From contig DASZKW010000063.1 of assembly GCA_035552775.1 (NCBI GenBank), forward strand, positions 1 through 32,811: a DNA stretch of 32,811 nt, in the 5' to 3' direction. The notes under the pieces are model-generated. The model saw only the letters and a program-made list of their open reading frames with translations, was not told the DNA's origin and did no database searches. A program made the position numbers and the translations under genes. Below are positions 23,502 to 30,622 of the stretch, piece after piece; the stretch's first letter is position 1; each line of letters begins with the position of its first letter. The DNA comes from DASZKW01 sp035552775 (GTDB lineage Bacteria; Actinomycetota; Acidimicrobiia; Acidimicrobiales; Palsa-688).

Positions 23502-24713
23502 ATGCGCCACGTGGTGGTGGTCGGCGCGTCGCTCGCCGGCCTGCGTGCCGCCGAAGCGGTACGCAGGGCGGGCCACGACGGGGATCTGACCATCGTCGGC
23601 GCCGAGGTCCACCCGCCCTACGACCGGCCCCCGTTGTCCAAACGGGTCCTCACCGGGACGGCGGAGGCCGGCGCCACCGCCCTGGAGGCCAGCGACGACC
23701 TGGGGGCGGACTGGCTGCTCGGGCGGTCGGTCACCGCCGTCGACCCCTTCGGGCGGCGCCTGAAGATCGGGCCCGCGGGCGGCTCAGGCGGCGGCGAGAC
23801 GCTCGGCTATGACGGTCTGGTCATCGCCACCGGCGCCCATCCCCGTAGGCTGCCAGGTCTATCCGACGTCGCAGGCGTCCACTACCTGCGCACCCTCGAC
23901 GACGCCGTCGCCCTGCGCGCCGAGCTCGTCGGATCCCCTCGCGTGGCGGTCATCGGCGCCGGCTTCATCGGTGCCGAGGTGGCGTCGAGCTGCCGGGAGC
24001 GCGGCGTGGAAGTAACCGTCATCGAAGCCCTCCCCGTGCCGCTCGGGCGGGCCCTCGGCGACGAGATGGGTCGGGTGTGCGCCGGACTGCACCACGCCGG
24101 CGGCGCCACCCTGCTCACCGACGCCCGGGTGGCCGCACTAGTCACCGGCCGGGAGAGGGTGGAGGGGGTGCGCCTCGCCGACGGTCGGTTGGTGGCCGCC
24201 GACGTGGTCGTTGTCGGAGTCGGGGTCAGCCCCACGGTGGGATGGCTAGCGGGGTCCGGGATCGACCTCGACGACGGCGTGCGCTGTGACGCCCGGTGCC
24301 GGGTGCTGGCCGGCGGCCGGCCCCTCCCCGAGGTGGTCGCCGCCGGGGACGTAGCCCGGTGGGAGCACCCCGGCTGGGACGAGGTTGTGCGCGTGGAGCA
24401 TTGGACCAACGCCGTCGAGCAGGGGGAGGCGGCGGGCACGACCCTGGTGCGCGGCGAGGAGGCCCCCCTTTTCTCCCCCGTCCCCTACTTCTGGTCCGAC
24501 CAGTACAAGGTCAAGATCCAGTTCGTGGGACGGATGGCGCCAGGCGACCAGGTCACCGTGGTGGAGGGATCGGTCGCCGAACGGCGCTTCGTCGCCGCGT
24601 ACGGACGCCACGGCCGCCTCGTGGGGGCCCTCGGCTTCAACCGTCCCGCCCGGGTCATGGCCTACCGTCGCATGATCGCCGCCGGGGCGCCGTACCCAGC
24701 AGAGAACCCGTGA
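23502..24713 (+). CDS. FAD/NAD(P)-dependent oxidoreductase, ferredoxin-reductase-like
   Basis: A 403-residue two-dinucleotide-binding flavoprotein. The FAD site is VVVGASLAGLRAAEAVRRAG near the N-terminus and EVVAAGDVARWEHP near residue 285. The NAD(P) site is VAVIGAGFIGAEVASSC near residue 148. PPYDRPPLSKRVLTG and the C-terminal YFWSDQYKVKIQFVGR domain are characteristic of the rubredoxin/ferredoxin reductases that feed electrons to P450s or ring-hydroxylating dioxygenases. No such partner, and no ferredoxin, is next to it. It converges with the DUF3039 gene across 18 bases. The start follows a leaderless-type -10 box. Confidence 0.92.
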   Translation: MRHVVVVGASLAGLRAAEAVRRAGHDGDLTIVGAEVHPPYDRPPLSKRVLTGTAEAGATALEASDDLGADWLLGRSVTAVDPFGRRLKIGPAGGSGGGETLGYDGLVIATGAHPRRLPGLSDVAGVHYLRTLDDAVALRAELVGSPRVAVIGAGFIGAEVASSCRERGVEVTVIEALPVPLGRALGDEMGRVCAGLHHAGGATLLTDARVAALVTGRERVEGVRLADGRLVAADVVVVGVGVSPTVGWLAGSGIDLDDGVRCDARCRVLAGGRPLPEVVAAGDVARWEHPGWDEVVRVEHWTNAVEQGEAAGTTLVRGEEAPLFSPVPYFWSDQYKVKIQFVGRMAPGDQVTVVEGSVAERRFVAAYGRHGRLVGALGFNRPARVMAYRRMIAAGAPYPAENP

Positions 24714-24731
24714 GTGGCGGCGCCGGGGGCA

Positions 24732-25046
24732 TTACATCGCCGGCAGGCGCCAGCCCTTGGACTCGGCGATGTCCTTGCACGTGGGGCACAGCGGGAACTT
24801 CTTCGGGTCCCGGTTGGGGACCCAGATCTTGCCGCAAAGGGCCTTTACCGCCGTCCCGTTGACCATGCCCTCGACCACTGACGGGCCCGCCGACAGGAAT
24901 TCTCCGTCGTCGGTCTTGACCCCCTCGAGCACGATGTGGGACATCCGCTCGTGGTCACCGTCGAGCATCGGCTCCGCGAGGGCCGGCGAGGTGGTGAGCT
25001 CGACGGCGGGGGCGGCGACTGCTGGGGATGTGGCGAGGTCGGGCAC
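24732..25046 (-). CDS. DUF3039 family protein, probable zinc-binding
   Basis: A 104-residue protein with an Ala/Pro/Thr-rich N-terminus and a conserved core: GDHERMSHIV, then ALCGKIWVPNRDPKKFPLCPTCKDI. Cysteines at 71, 87 and 90, together with an upstream His (32 or 37), could hold a zinc ion. The family is widespread in actinobacteria and has no established function. The start is taken as the GTG at 25046 because TACCCT ends seven bases before it; a GTG at 25073 would add nine residues. It is divergent from the MFS gene. Confidence 0.85.
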   Translation of the reverse strand: MPDLATSPAVAAPAVELTTSPALAEPMLDGDHERMSHIVLEGVKTDDGEFLSAGPSVVEGMVNGTAVKALCGKIWVPNRDPKKFPLCPTCKDIAESKGWRLPAM

Positions 25047-25127
25047 GCACTCCAGGGTAGCGACGGGGAGCACCCGAGGAGGTCGGCCCGCCTGATCGAC
25101 GGGAGGCTCCGGTAGCGTTTTGCCACC

Positions 25128-26711
25128 ATGGACAAGAAGTGGTGGACGCTGCTAGCCGTGTGCCTCGGCACCTTCATGCTCCTGCTCGACGTGACCATCG
25201 TCAACGTCGCGCTGCCGGCCATCCAGTCGAGCCTCAAGGCGAACTTCTCGGACCTGCAATGGGTCGTCGACGCCTACGCCCTGTCGCTTGCCTCGCTCCT
25301 GCTGACCAGCGGTTCGCTCGCCGACCTGTTCGGGCGGCGGGTCCTGTTCGCCATCGGTCTGGTCATATTCACGGCGGGATCGCTGCTGTGCGGGCTGGCC
25401 ACGTCTCCGCTGTTCATCATCCTGTCGCGCGCCGCGCAGGGGATCGGGGGCGCCATCATGTTCGCCACGTCGCTGGCGCTGATCGCCAGCGCGTTCCAGG
25501 GCCGGGAGCGGGGCGTGGCCTTCGGGGTGTGGGGTGCCATCACCGGCGTCGCCGTCGCCGTCGGGCCCGTCCTCGGCGGCCTGCTGACCACCGGCTTCTC
25601 GTGGCGCTGGATCTTCTTCGTCAACCTCCCGATCGGCGCCTTCGCCCTCGCCGTGACCCTTACCCGCCTCGAAGAGTCACGGGAGGCGCAGGCCCGCCGT
25701 CCCGACTGGGCGGGCTTCGTCACCTTCACTGCCGCCCTCATCGCCCTCGTGTACGGCCTCATCAGGGCCCAGCAGAGCGGCTGGTCCGACACCGGCGTCA
25801 TCGCCTGCTTCGTCGCTGCCGTCGTCGGCCTGGCTGTGTTCTTGATGGTCGAGCGGCGGGGGCGTCAACCCATGTTCGAGTTGTCGCTGTTCCGCCTGCC
25901 CACCTTCGCCGGTGGCTCCATCGCCGCCTTCGCCATGTCGGGCACCCTTTTCGCCCTCCTGCTCTACCTGGTGCTCTACCTCCAGGACGACCTCGGGTTC
26001 TCCGCCCTCGGCACCGGCGTGCGCCTGCTCGTGCTGTCGGGCGGCGTCCTCGCCACCTCGACGATCGCGGGGAGGGCGACCGCCCGGGTCCCGGTTCGCT
26101 GGCTGATCGCCCCCGGACTGGCGCTCGTCGGTATCGGCCTGCTGCTCATGGCCGGGATCCACGCCACCTCGGCGTGGACCCACCTGATCCCGGGTTTCAT
26201 CCTCGCCGGCGTGGGGACCGGGATCATCAACCCGCCGCTCGCATCCACCGCCGTCGGTGTGGTCGAACCGCGACGGGCGGGCATGGCTTCGGGCATCAAC
26301 GCCACCTTCCGCCAGGTCGGCATAGCCACCGGTATCGCCGCCCTCGGGACCATCTTCACCACCTCCCTCGCCGCCCACGTGCGCTCCGGCCTCGATGGCA
26401 TCCCGCAGTTGGCGGGCCACAGCGCCCAGATCTCGGTCCTGGTCGGCAGCGGCGACTCGGGCCGGGCGATCGCCATGGCCCCGGCGGCGCTACGGGGCCG
26501 GCTGGGCTCGGTGATCCACGCCAGCTTCGCCGACGGTCTCAACGGGATCCTCGTGATCGGCGGCATCGTGGCCCTGGTTTCCGCGGTGCTGTGCCTGGCC
26601 CTCATCCGCCAGAGGGACTTCGCCCAGGGAAGCGCCGCTCACGCCCGGGCCAACGCCGGCGCCGAGGCCGACGGCGGCGCGCCCAGCCCGCTGGGGGCCG
26701 GCCAGGCCTGA
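25128..26711 (+). CDS. MFS transporter, DHA2 (EmrB/QacA-like) family
   Basis: A 527-residue membrane protein with about 14 hydrophobic segments, the number expected for the DHA2 drug:proton antiporter family. Seen: TIVNVALPAIQ in the first helix, motif A GSLADLFGRRVLF, and motif C GPVLGGLLTTGFSWRWIFFVNLPIG. It probably exports a hydrophobic compound, identity unknown. The C-terminal tail is Ala/Gly-rich and cytoplasmic. TAGCGT ends nine bases before the ATG, suggesting a very short leader. A thiolase gene follows 42 bases downstream, probably in the same transcript. Confidence 0.92.
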   Translation: MDKKWWTLLAVCLGTFMLLLDVTIVNVALPAIQSSLKANFSDLQWVVDAYALSLASLLLTSGSLADLFGRRVLFAIGLVIFTAGSLLCGLATSPLFIILSRAAQGIGGAIMFATSLALIASAFQGRERGVAFGVWGAITGVAVAVGPVLGGLLTTGFSWRWIFFVNLPIGAFALAVTLTRLEESREAQARRPDWAGFVTFTAALIALVYGLIRAQQSGWSDTGVIACFVAAVVGLAVFLMVERRGRQPMFELSLFRLPTFAGGSIAAFAMSGTLFALLLYLVLYLQDDLGFSALGTGVRLLVLSGGVLATSTIAGRATARVPVRWLIAPGLALVGIGLLLMAGIHATSAWTHLIPGFILAGVGTGIINPPLASTAVGVVEPRRAGMASGINATFRQVGIATGIAALGTIFTTSLAAHVRSGLDGIPQLAGHSAQISVLVGSGDSGRAIAMAPAALRGRLGSVIHASFADGLNGILVIGGIVALVSAVLCLALIRQRDFAQGSAAHARANAGAEADGGAPSPLGAGQA

Positions 26712-26753
26712 TGACCAAACCAAGCACGCACCGATCCCCCGAGGAGGCACCCC

Positions 26754-27965
26754 ATGCCTGAGGCCGTCATCGTCGCCACCGCCCGCAGCCCGATCGGCCG
26801 GGCGTTCAAGGGTTCCCTCGTGAGCATGCGCCCCGACGAGATGGCCGCCCAGATGGTGACCGCCGCCCTGGCCAAGGTCCCCGCGCTCGATCCCGCGACC
26901 GTCGAGGACATCATGGTGGGCAACGGTCAGCCCGCGGGCGAGGCCGGCTACAACCTGGCTCGCGTCGTCGCCTTGCTGGCCGACATGCCCGCCGTGCCGG
27001 GCACGACGGTCAACCGCTACTGCTCGTCGTCGCTGCAGACCATCCGCATGGCCGCCCACGCCATCAGGGCCGGTGAGGGCGACGTCTTCGTGGCCGCCGG
27101 CGTCGAAACCGTCAGCCGTTTCCCCAAGGGGATGTCCGACGGCCTGCCCGACACCCACAACGCGCGCTTCGCCGGCGCCGAAGCCCGCTCCGCCGCCCGG
27201 GCCGAGGGCGGGGAGGGGCCGTGGTCGCCCCCTGAAGGCCTGCCCGACGTCTACATCGCCATGGGCCAAACGGCGGAGAACGTCAGGGAGGTCGAAGGCG
27301 TGAGTCGCGAGGAGATGGACCGCTTCGCTGCCCTCTCCCAGCAACGGGCGGTCGAGTCGCAGTCCAACGGGTTCTTCGAGCGCGAGATCGTCCCCCTTGC
27401 CCTTCCGGACGGGACCGAGGTCATCGCCGACGACGGCCCCCGGCCGGGTACCACCGTCGAAGGTCTCTCACAGCTCAAGCCCGCCTTCCGTCCCGACGGC
27501 GAGGTGACAGCCGGCAACAGCTGCCCTCTCAATGACGGCGCCGCCGCCGTGGTGGTGATGAGCGACTCGCGGGCCCGGGACCTGGGCATCGCCCCTATCG
27601 CCCGAATCGTGTCGAGCGGGGTCACCGCCTTGGACCCCGAGATCATGGGCCTCGGTCCCGTCGCCGCGTGCCGCCAGGCGCTCGGGCGGGCGGGGATGAG
27701 CATCGCCGACGTGGACCTGGTGGAGATCAACGAGGCGTTCGCCGCCCAGGTCATCCCCTCGGCTCGCCACCTCGGCATCGGGTGGGACAAGCTGAATGTC
27801 CACGGAGGGGCGATCGCCCTCGGCCATCCCTTCGGCATGACCGGTGCGCGGATCATGACCACCCTGCTCAACGGGCTCGAGGACGCCGACGCCACCATCG
27901 GCCTGGAGAGCATGTGCGTGGGGGGCGGCCAGGGCATGGCCATGGTCGTCGAGCGGCTCAGCTAG
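26754..27965 (+). CDS. Thiolase family protein (acetyl-CoA C-acyltransferase)
   Basis: A 403-residue thiolase with all catalytic residues: C90 in NRYCSSSLQTI, H358 in ALGHPFGMTGAR and C388 in CVGGGQGMA; NEAFAAQ (residues 326-332) is also conserved. It either cleaves 3-ketoacyl-CoA in beta-oxidation or condenses two acetyl-CoA; neighbours do not decide. GAGGAGG lies seven bases before the ATG. The gap to the MFS gene is filled by a 16-codon frame that overlaps both genes. Convergent with the beta-helix gene across a 10-bp repeat array. Confidence 0.94.
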   Translation: MPEAVIVATARSPIGRAFKGSLVSMRPDEMAAQMVTAALAKVPALDPATVEDIMVGNGQPAGEAGYNLARVVALLADMPAVPGTTVNRYCSSSLQTIRMAAHAIRAGEGDVFVAAGVETVSRFPKGMSDGLPDTHNARFAGAEARSAARAEGGEGPWSPPEGLPDVYIAMGQTAENVREVEGVSREEMDRFAALSQQRAVESQSNGFFEREIVPLALPDGTEVIADDGPRPGTTVEGLSQLKPAFRPDGEVTAGNSCPLNDGAAAVVVMSDSRARDLGIAPIARIVSSGVTALDPEIMGLGPVAACRQALGRAGMSIADVDLVEINEAFAAQVIPSARHLGIGWDKLNVHGGAIALGHPFGMTGARIMTTLLNGLEDADATIGLESMCVGGGQGMAMVVERLS

Positions 27966-28004
27966 CCGGCGCAAGCCGGCGCAAGCCGGCGCAAGCCGGC
28001 GCTA
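27965..28004. repeat. Four 10-bp tandem repeats (GCCGGCGCAA) between convergent genes
   Basis: Units at 27965-27974, 27975-27984 and 27985-27994 are identical; 27995-28004 ends in CTA instead of CAA. The first base belongs to the thiolase TAG and the last unit contains the beta-helix gene's stop, so the array is exactly the space between two convergent genes. Each unit contains the palindrome GCCGGC, so copies can pair with one another. Confidence 0.9.
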
Positions 28005-29066
28005 GCCCGTGGTGCACGCGGGGCGGGCCGTCTGGAAGATGTTGTCGCTCCAGACGTTGCTGTCGCAGCCGGGATTGGAGTCGTACAAGTCGACCCCGTT
28101 GCCCCCGGTGAGGTTTCCGATGATCCGGTTGTCCTTGCCGCGGGGGTTGCCGGTCGGGCCGGAGGGCAGCGAGCCCGGGGGTGAGATCGATCGGCGACCA
28201 ACGCTCACGCCTCCCGCGGCGTTGTCCCTGACAGAGTTGCGGTCGATGAGGTTCCTGCTCGCGAACACCCGGATGCCGTCACCGGGCACCGCGCCGTTGA
28301 AGCCGTTGTTGTCCACCGTGTTCTTGGCGACGACGTTGTTGTCGGAGTCGACGAACAGCGATATGCCGTCGAGGCCGTTGCCTGTCACCTGGTTGTCGAC
28401 GATGGCGTTGCCCGCGACCTGCGGCTCGACGCGGATGCCGTCGTTGTCACAGAACGGCCCGGTGCGACAGGCGATGTTGTCGGTCACCGTGTTGCGTGCG
28501 ATCAGGTTGCCCGTGGTGGGTTGGGCAGGGAAGGTGTGATCAGAGTCGGGGACCTGGATGAGACCGATCCCCGAGAACGGACCGTTGTCGTTGGTGACAT
28601 TGTCCACTATGACGTTGTCGATGGATCCCTCCAGGAGGATGCCGTCGCCGTAGAGCGTCGCCGGAGCGGGTCCGCCCGACGATCCTATGTTGTCGCTGGC
28701 GACAATCTTCCTTACGGTGTTCGCCTTTCCGCCCTGGATCACGATGCCGCCGTCGAAGTCGCTCACGGCGCCGTTCTCAACCCTCACACCCGTCCTCGCC
28801 GAGACCAGCACCCCGGCACCGTCGCCGGGTGCGGGCGTCCCGAAGATGCGGTGGCCGTGGAGATTGAGCGTGACGTCGTTCGCTCCGATGACTATGCCGT
28901 TGTCCGGACAAGGGCCGACGTCACCGTTGAGAGTCGTGCTCGCGGTGATGACCTGCCCGCACGACACGCTCACCGGTTGGCTGGCCGCCGCCGGGTTGGC
29001 GAGTCCGACGGTGGCCATCGTGGCCAGGGCCGCAACCGCGGCGACGCGGCCTGAGACGAATGTCAT
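28002..29066 (-). CDS. Secreted right-handed beta-helix repeat protein
   Basis: A 354-residue protein with a signal peptide ending near NPAAAS (residue ~29). The rest is built of short NosD/CASH-type coils: DGILLEGSIDNVIVDNVTNDN, GNLIARNTVTDN, GNAIVDNQVTGNGLDGISLFVDSDNNVVAKNTVDNN, RNLIDRNSVRDN, DNRIIGNLTGGNGVDLYDSN. These form a parallel beta-helix as in pectate lyases and NosD; no catalytic residues can be assigned. A Gly-rich purine tract (GGGGGGGG) precedes the ATG. It probably sits outside the cell and may bind or cleave polysaccharide. Confidence 0.88.
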   Translation of the reverse strand: MTFVSGRVAAVAALATMATVGLANPAAASQPVSVSCGQVITASTTLNGDVGPCPDNGIVIGANDVTLNLHGHRIFGTPAPGDGAGVLVSARTGVRVENGAVSDFDGGIVIQGGKANTVRKIVASDNIGSSGGPAPATLYGDGILLEGSIDNVIVDNVTNDNGPFSGIGLIQVPDSDHTFPAQPTTGNLIARNTVTDNIACRTGPFCDNDGIRVEPQVAGNAIVDNQVTGNGLDGISLFVDSDNNVVAKNTVDNNGFNGAVPGDGIRVFASRNLIDRNSVRDNAAGGVSVGRRSISPPGSLPSGPTGNPRGKDNRIIGNLTGGNGVDLYDSNPGCDSNVWSDNIFQTARPACTTG

Positions 29067-29090
29067 GATGATTTACCCCCCCCGCCCCTC

Positions 29091-29160
29091 GTCCGTTCGA
29101 GGGAACTGTGCAGCGAGTATGACACCGCGGATCACCCTCCGCCAGCTTTGGTCCGTTCGC
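29091..29160. repeat. Direct repeats GTCCGTTCG spaced 60 bases apart
   Basis: GTCCGTTCGA at 29091-29100 and GTCCGTTCGC at 29151-29160 lie between the divergent beta-helix and NlpC/P60 genes. They could be half-sites for a shared regulator, or chance. Confidence 0.3.
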
Positions 29161-29237
29161 GGCGTATGAGCCGGATCGCCATGACGGCTCGACGCGGCGG
29201 GCTCGGCGGGACAAACGGCGCCAACGCGGCAATGCGC

Positions 29238-29266
29238 TTGACTGATCCTGCCTGCTCGCGTAGCCT
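29238..29266 (+). promoter_or_regulatory. Sigma-70-type promoter for the NlpC/P60 gene
   Basis: TTGACT (29238-29243), a 17-base spacer and TAGCCT (29261-29266) match a housekeeping promoter. Transcription would start near 29273, giving a leader of about five bases before the GTG at 29278. Confidence 0.7.
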
Positions 29267-29277
29267 ACTGCCCCGTT

Positions 29278-30492
29278 GTGACGCCGAGCACATGGATAGC
29301 CCGTCGGCACGCCGCCAGTCTCTTCGCCGTGGCGGCTCTGCTGGCGACGACACTCGGGGTCGCCGCACCGGGGGCTTCGGCTGATCCCCTGTCGTCAAAG
29401 CGCGCCCAGGCCCAAGCCCTCAACGCCAAGATCCAGTCCCTCGGCCAGCAAGAGGCGGCCCTCTCCGAGCAATACGACGCAGCCAACCTGGCGGTGCACG
29501 CCGCCCAGGCCAGGGTCACCCAGGCCAGCCGGGCCGTCGCCTCGGCGGAGACGGCTGAGGGCAAGGCCAAGGCGGCGCTCACCGCCGAGGCCGTCAACGC
29601 CTACATCAACGGCGGCGACGCCGCCGTCCAGGCCAGCCAGGGCAGCCAACCCGTGACCAGCGTCGACCAGAGCCTCATCCGATCCGAGTACGTCGGCGAC
29701 CTCGCCTCCACCCAGAGCGACGCCATGGACCAGTACCGCCTGAGCGCGCTCCAGGCCCAGGACGCCAAGACCAACCTCCAGGTCGCCCAGACCGCCGCCC
29801 AGGCCAAGGTCAACGCCGTCGGCCAGGACCGCCAGGCCGTGCAGGCCGCTGCCGGCCAGTTGCAGTCCACCCTCAGCCAGGTGAACGGCCAGATCGCCAC
29901 CCTCGTGGCCCAAGCCGAGGCTGCGCAGCGGGCCGCCCAGGCCCGAGCCGAGCAGCAGGCTCTGGCTGCCCAGGCGGCCAGGCGGGCCGCCGCGGCCCAG
30001 GCCGCTCAGGCCGCGGCCAGGGCAGCGGCGGCGGCGGTCCCCGAGGCCAACGGGAGCGGACTCGGCGGGTCCTCCTCGTCCGGTGCCGGGACCAACAACG
30101 CCGCCCCGCTCAGCGCCGGCCCGGCCAACCCGCCGCCACCGAGCGGGAGCGGGGCGGGAGTAGCGGTCGCCGCGGCCGAAACCCGCCTAGGGGACCCCTA
30201 CGTGTGGGGAGCGTCGGGGCCGAGCAGCTTCGACTGCTCGGGCCTGGTCATGTGGGCATGGGCCCAGGCCGGGGTCTCCCTCCCCCACTTCAGCGGGGCC
30301 CAGTACGCCCTCACCACGCACATCCCGATAGCCGACGTCGCCCCCGGAGACCTGGTCTTCCCCGCCAACCCCGGGGAGCACGTGGCCATGTACGTCGGCG
30401 GCGGCCAGGTCATCGAAGCGCCCTACACCGGGGCGTTCGTCCACGTCATCCCGATGAGCGGCTTTTTCGTCCTGGCCGGTCGCGTCCCGTAA
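29278..30492 (+). CDS. Secreted NlpC/P60 (C40) peptidoglycan hydrolase with coiled-coil
   Basis: A 404-residue exported protein. A signal peptide ends near GASA (residue ~36). Residues ~40-250 are Ala/Gln-rich coiled-coil (KRAQAQALNAKIQSLGQQEAAL onward), like RipA-type and PcsB-type hydrolases. A Gly/Ser/Pro linker leads to a C-terminal NlpC/P60 domain with C320 in FDCSGLVMWAW and H368 in PGEHVAMYVGGG, the catalytic Cys and His. It should cut peptide stems of peptidoglycan, probably in cell separation; the coiled-coil is a likely regulator contact. A clear promoter lies directly upstream and a hairpin follows the gene. No ydaO-type riboswitch is seen in the short leader. Confidence 0.93.
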   Translation: MTPSTWIARRHAASLFAVAALLATTLGVAAPGASADPLSSKRAQAQALNAKIQSLGQQEAALSEQYDAANLAVHAAQARVTQASRAVASAETAEGKAKAALTAEAVNAYINGGDAAVQASQGSQPVTSVDQSLIRSEYVGDLASTQSDAMDQYRLSALQAQDAKTNLQVAQTAAQAKVNAVGQDRQAVQAAAGQLQSTLSQVNGQIATLVAQAEAAQRAAQARAEQQALAAQAARRAAAAQAAQAAARAAAAAVPEANGSGLGGSSSSGAGTNNAAPLSAGPANPPPPSGSGAGVAVAAAETRLGDPYVWGASGPSSFDCSGLVMWAWAQAGVSLPHFSGAQYALTTHIPIADVAPGDLVFPANPGEHVAMYVGGGQVIEAPYTGAFVHVIPMSGFFVLAGRVP

Positions 30493-30504
30493 TTCTGCCG
30501 AACG

Positions 30505-30536
30505 CTCCCATCCCGGCGCCAGCGCCGCCATGGGAG
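30505..30536 (+). terminator. Hairpin after the NlpC/P60 gene
   Basis: CTCCCAT (30505-30511) and ATGGGAG (30530-30536) pair around an inner CGGCG/CGCCG stem, 13 bases after the stop codon. No T tract follows. Confidence 0.55.
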
Positions 30537-30622
30537 GTGGCGGGCTACCGCGTCGGCTACCGTCGGGGGTTACATCACCGCTGAGAGATAGGCCCCAGCG
30601 CGAGCTCAGAAGGGAGCGCGGC

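Noticed and set aside
25139..26761. 540-codon plus-strand frame inside the MFS gene
   Set aside because: Arg/Pro/His-rich out-of-frame reading; the overlapping frame has 14 hydrophobic segments and MFS motifs.
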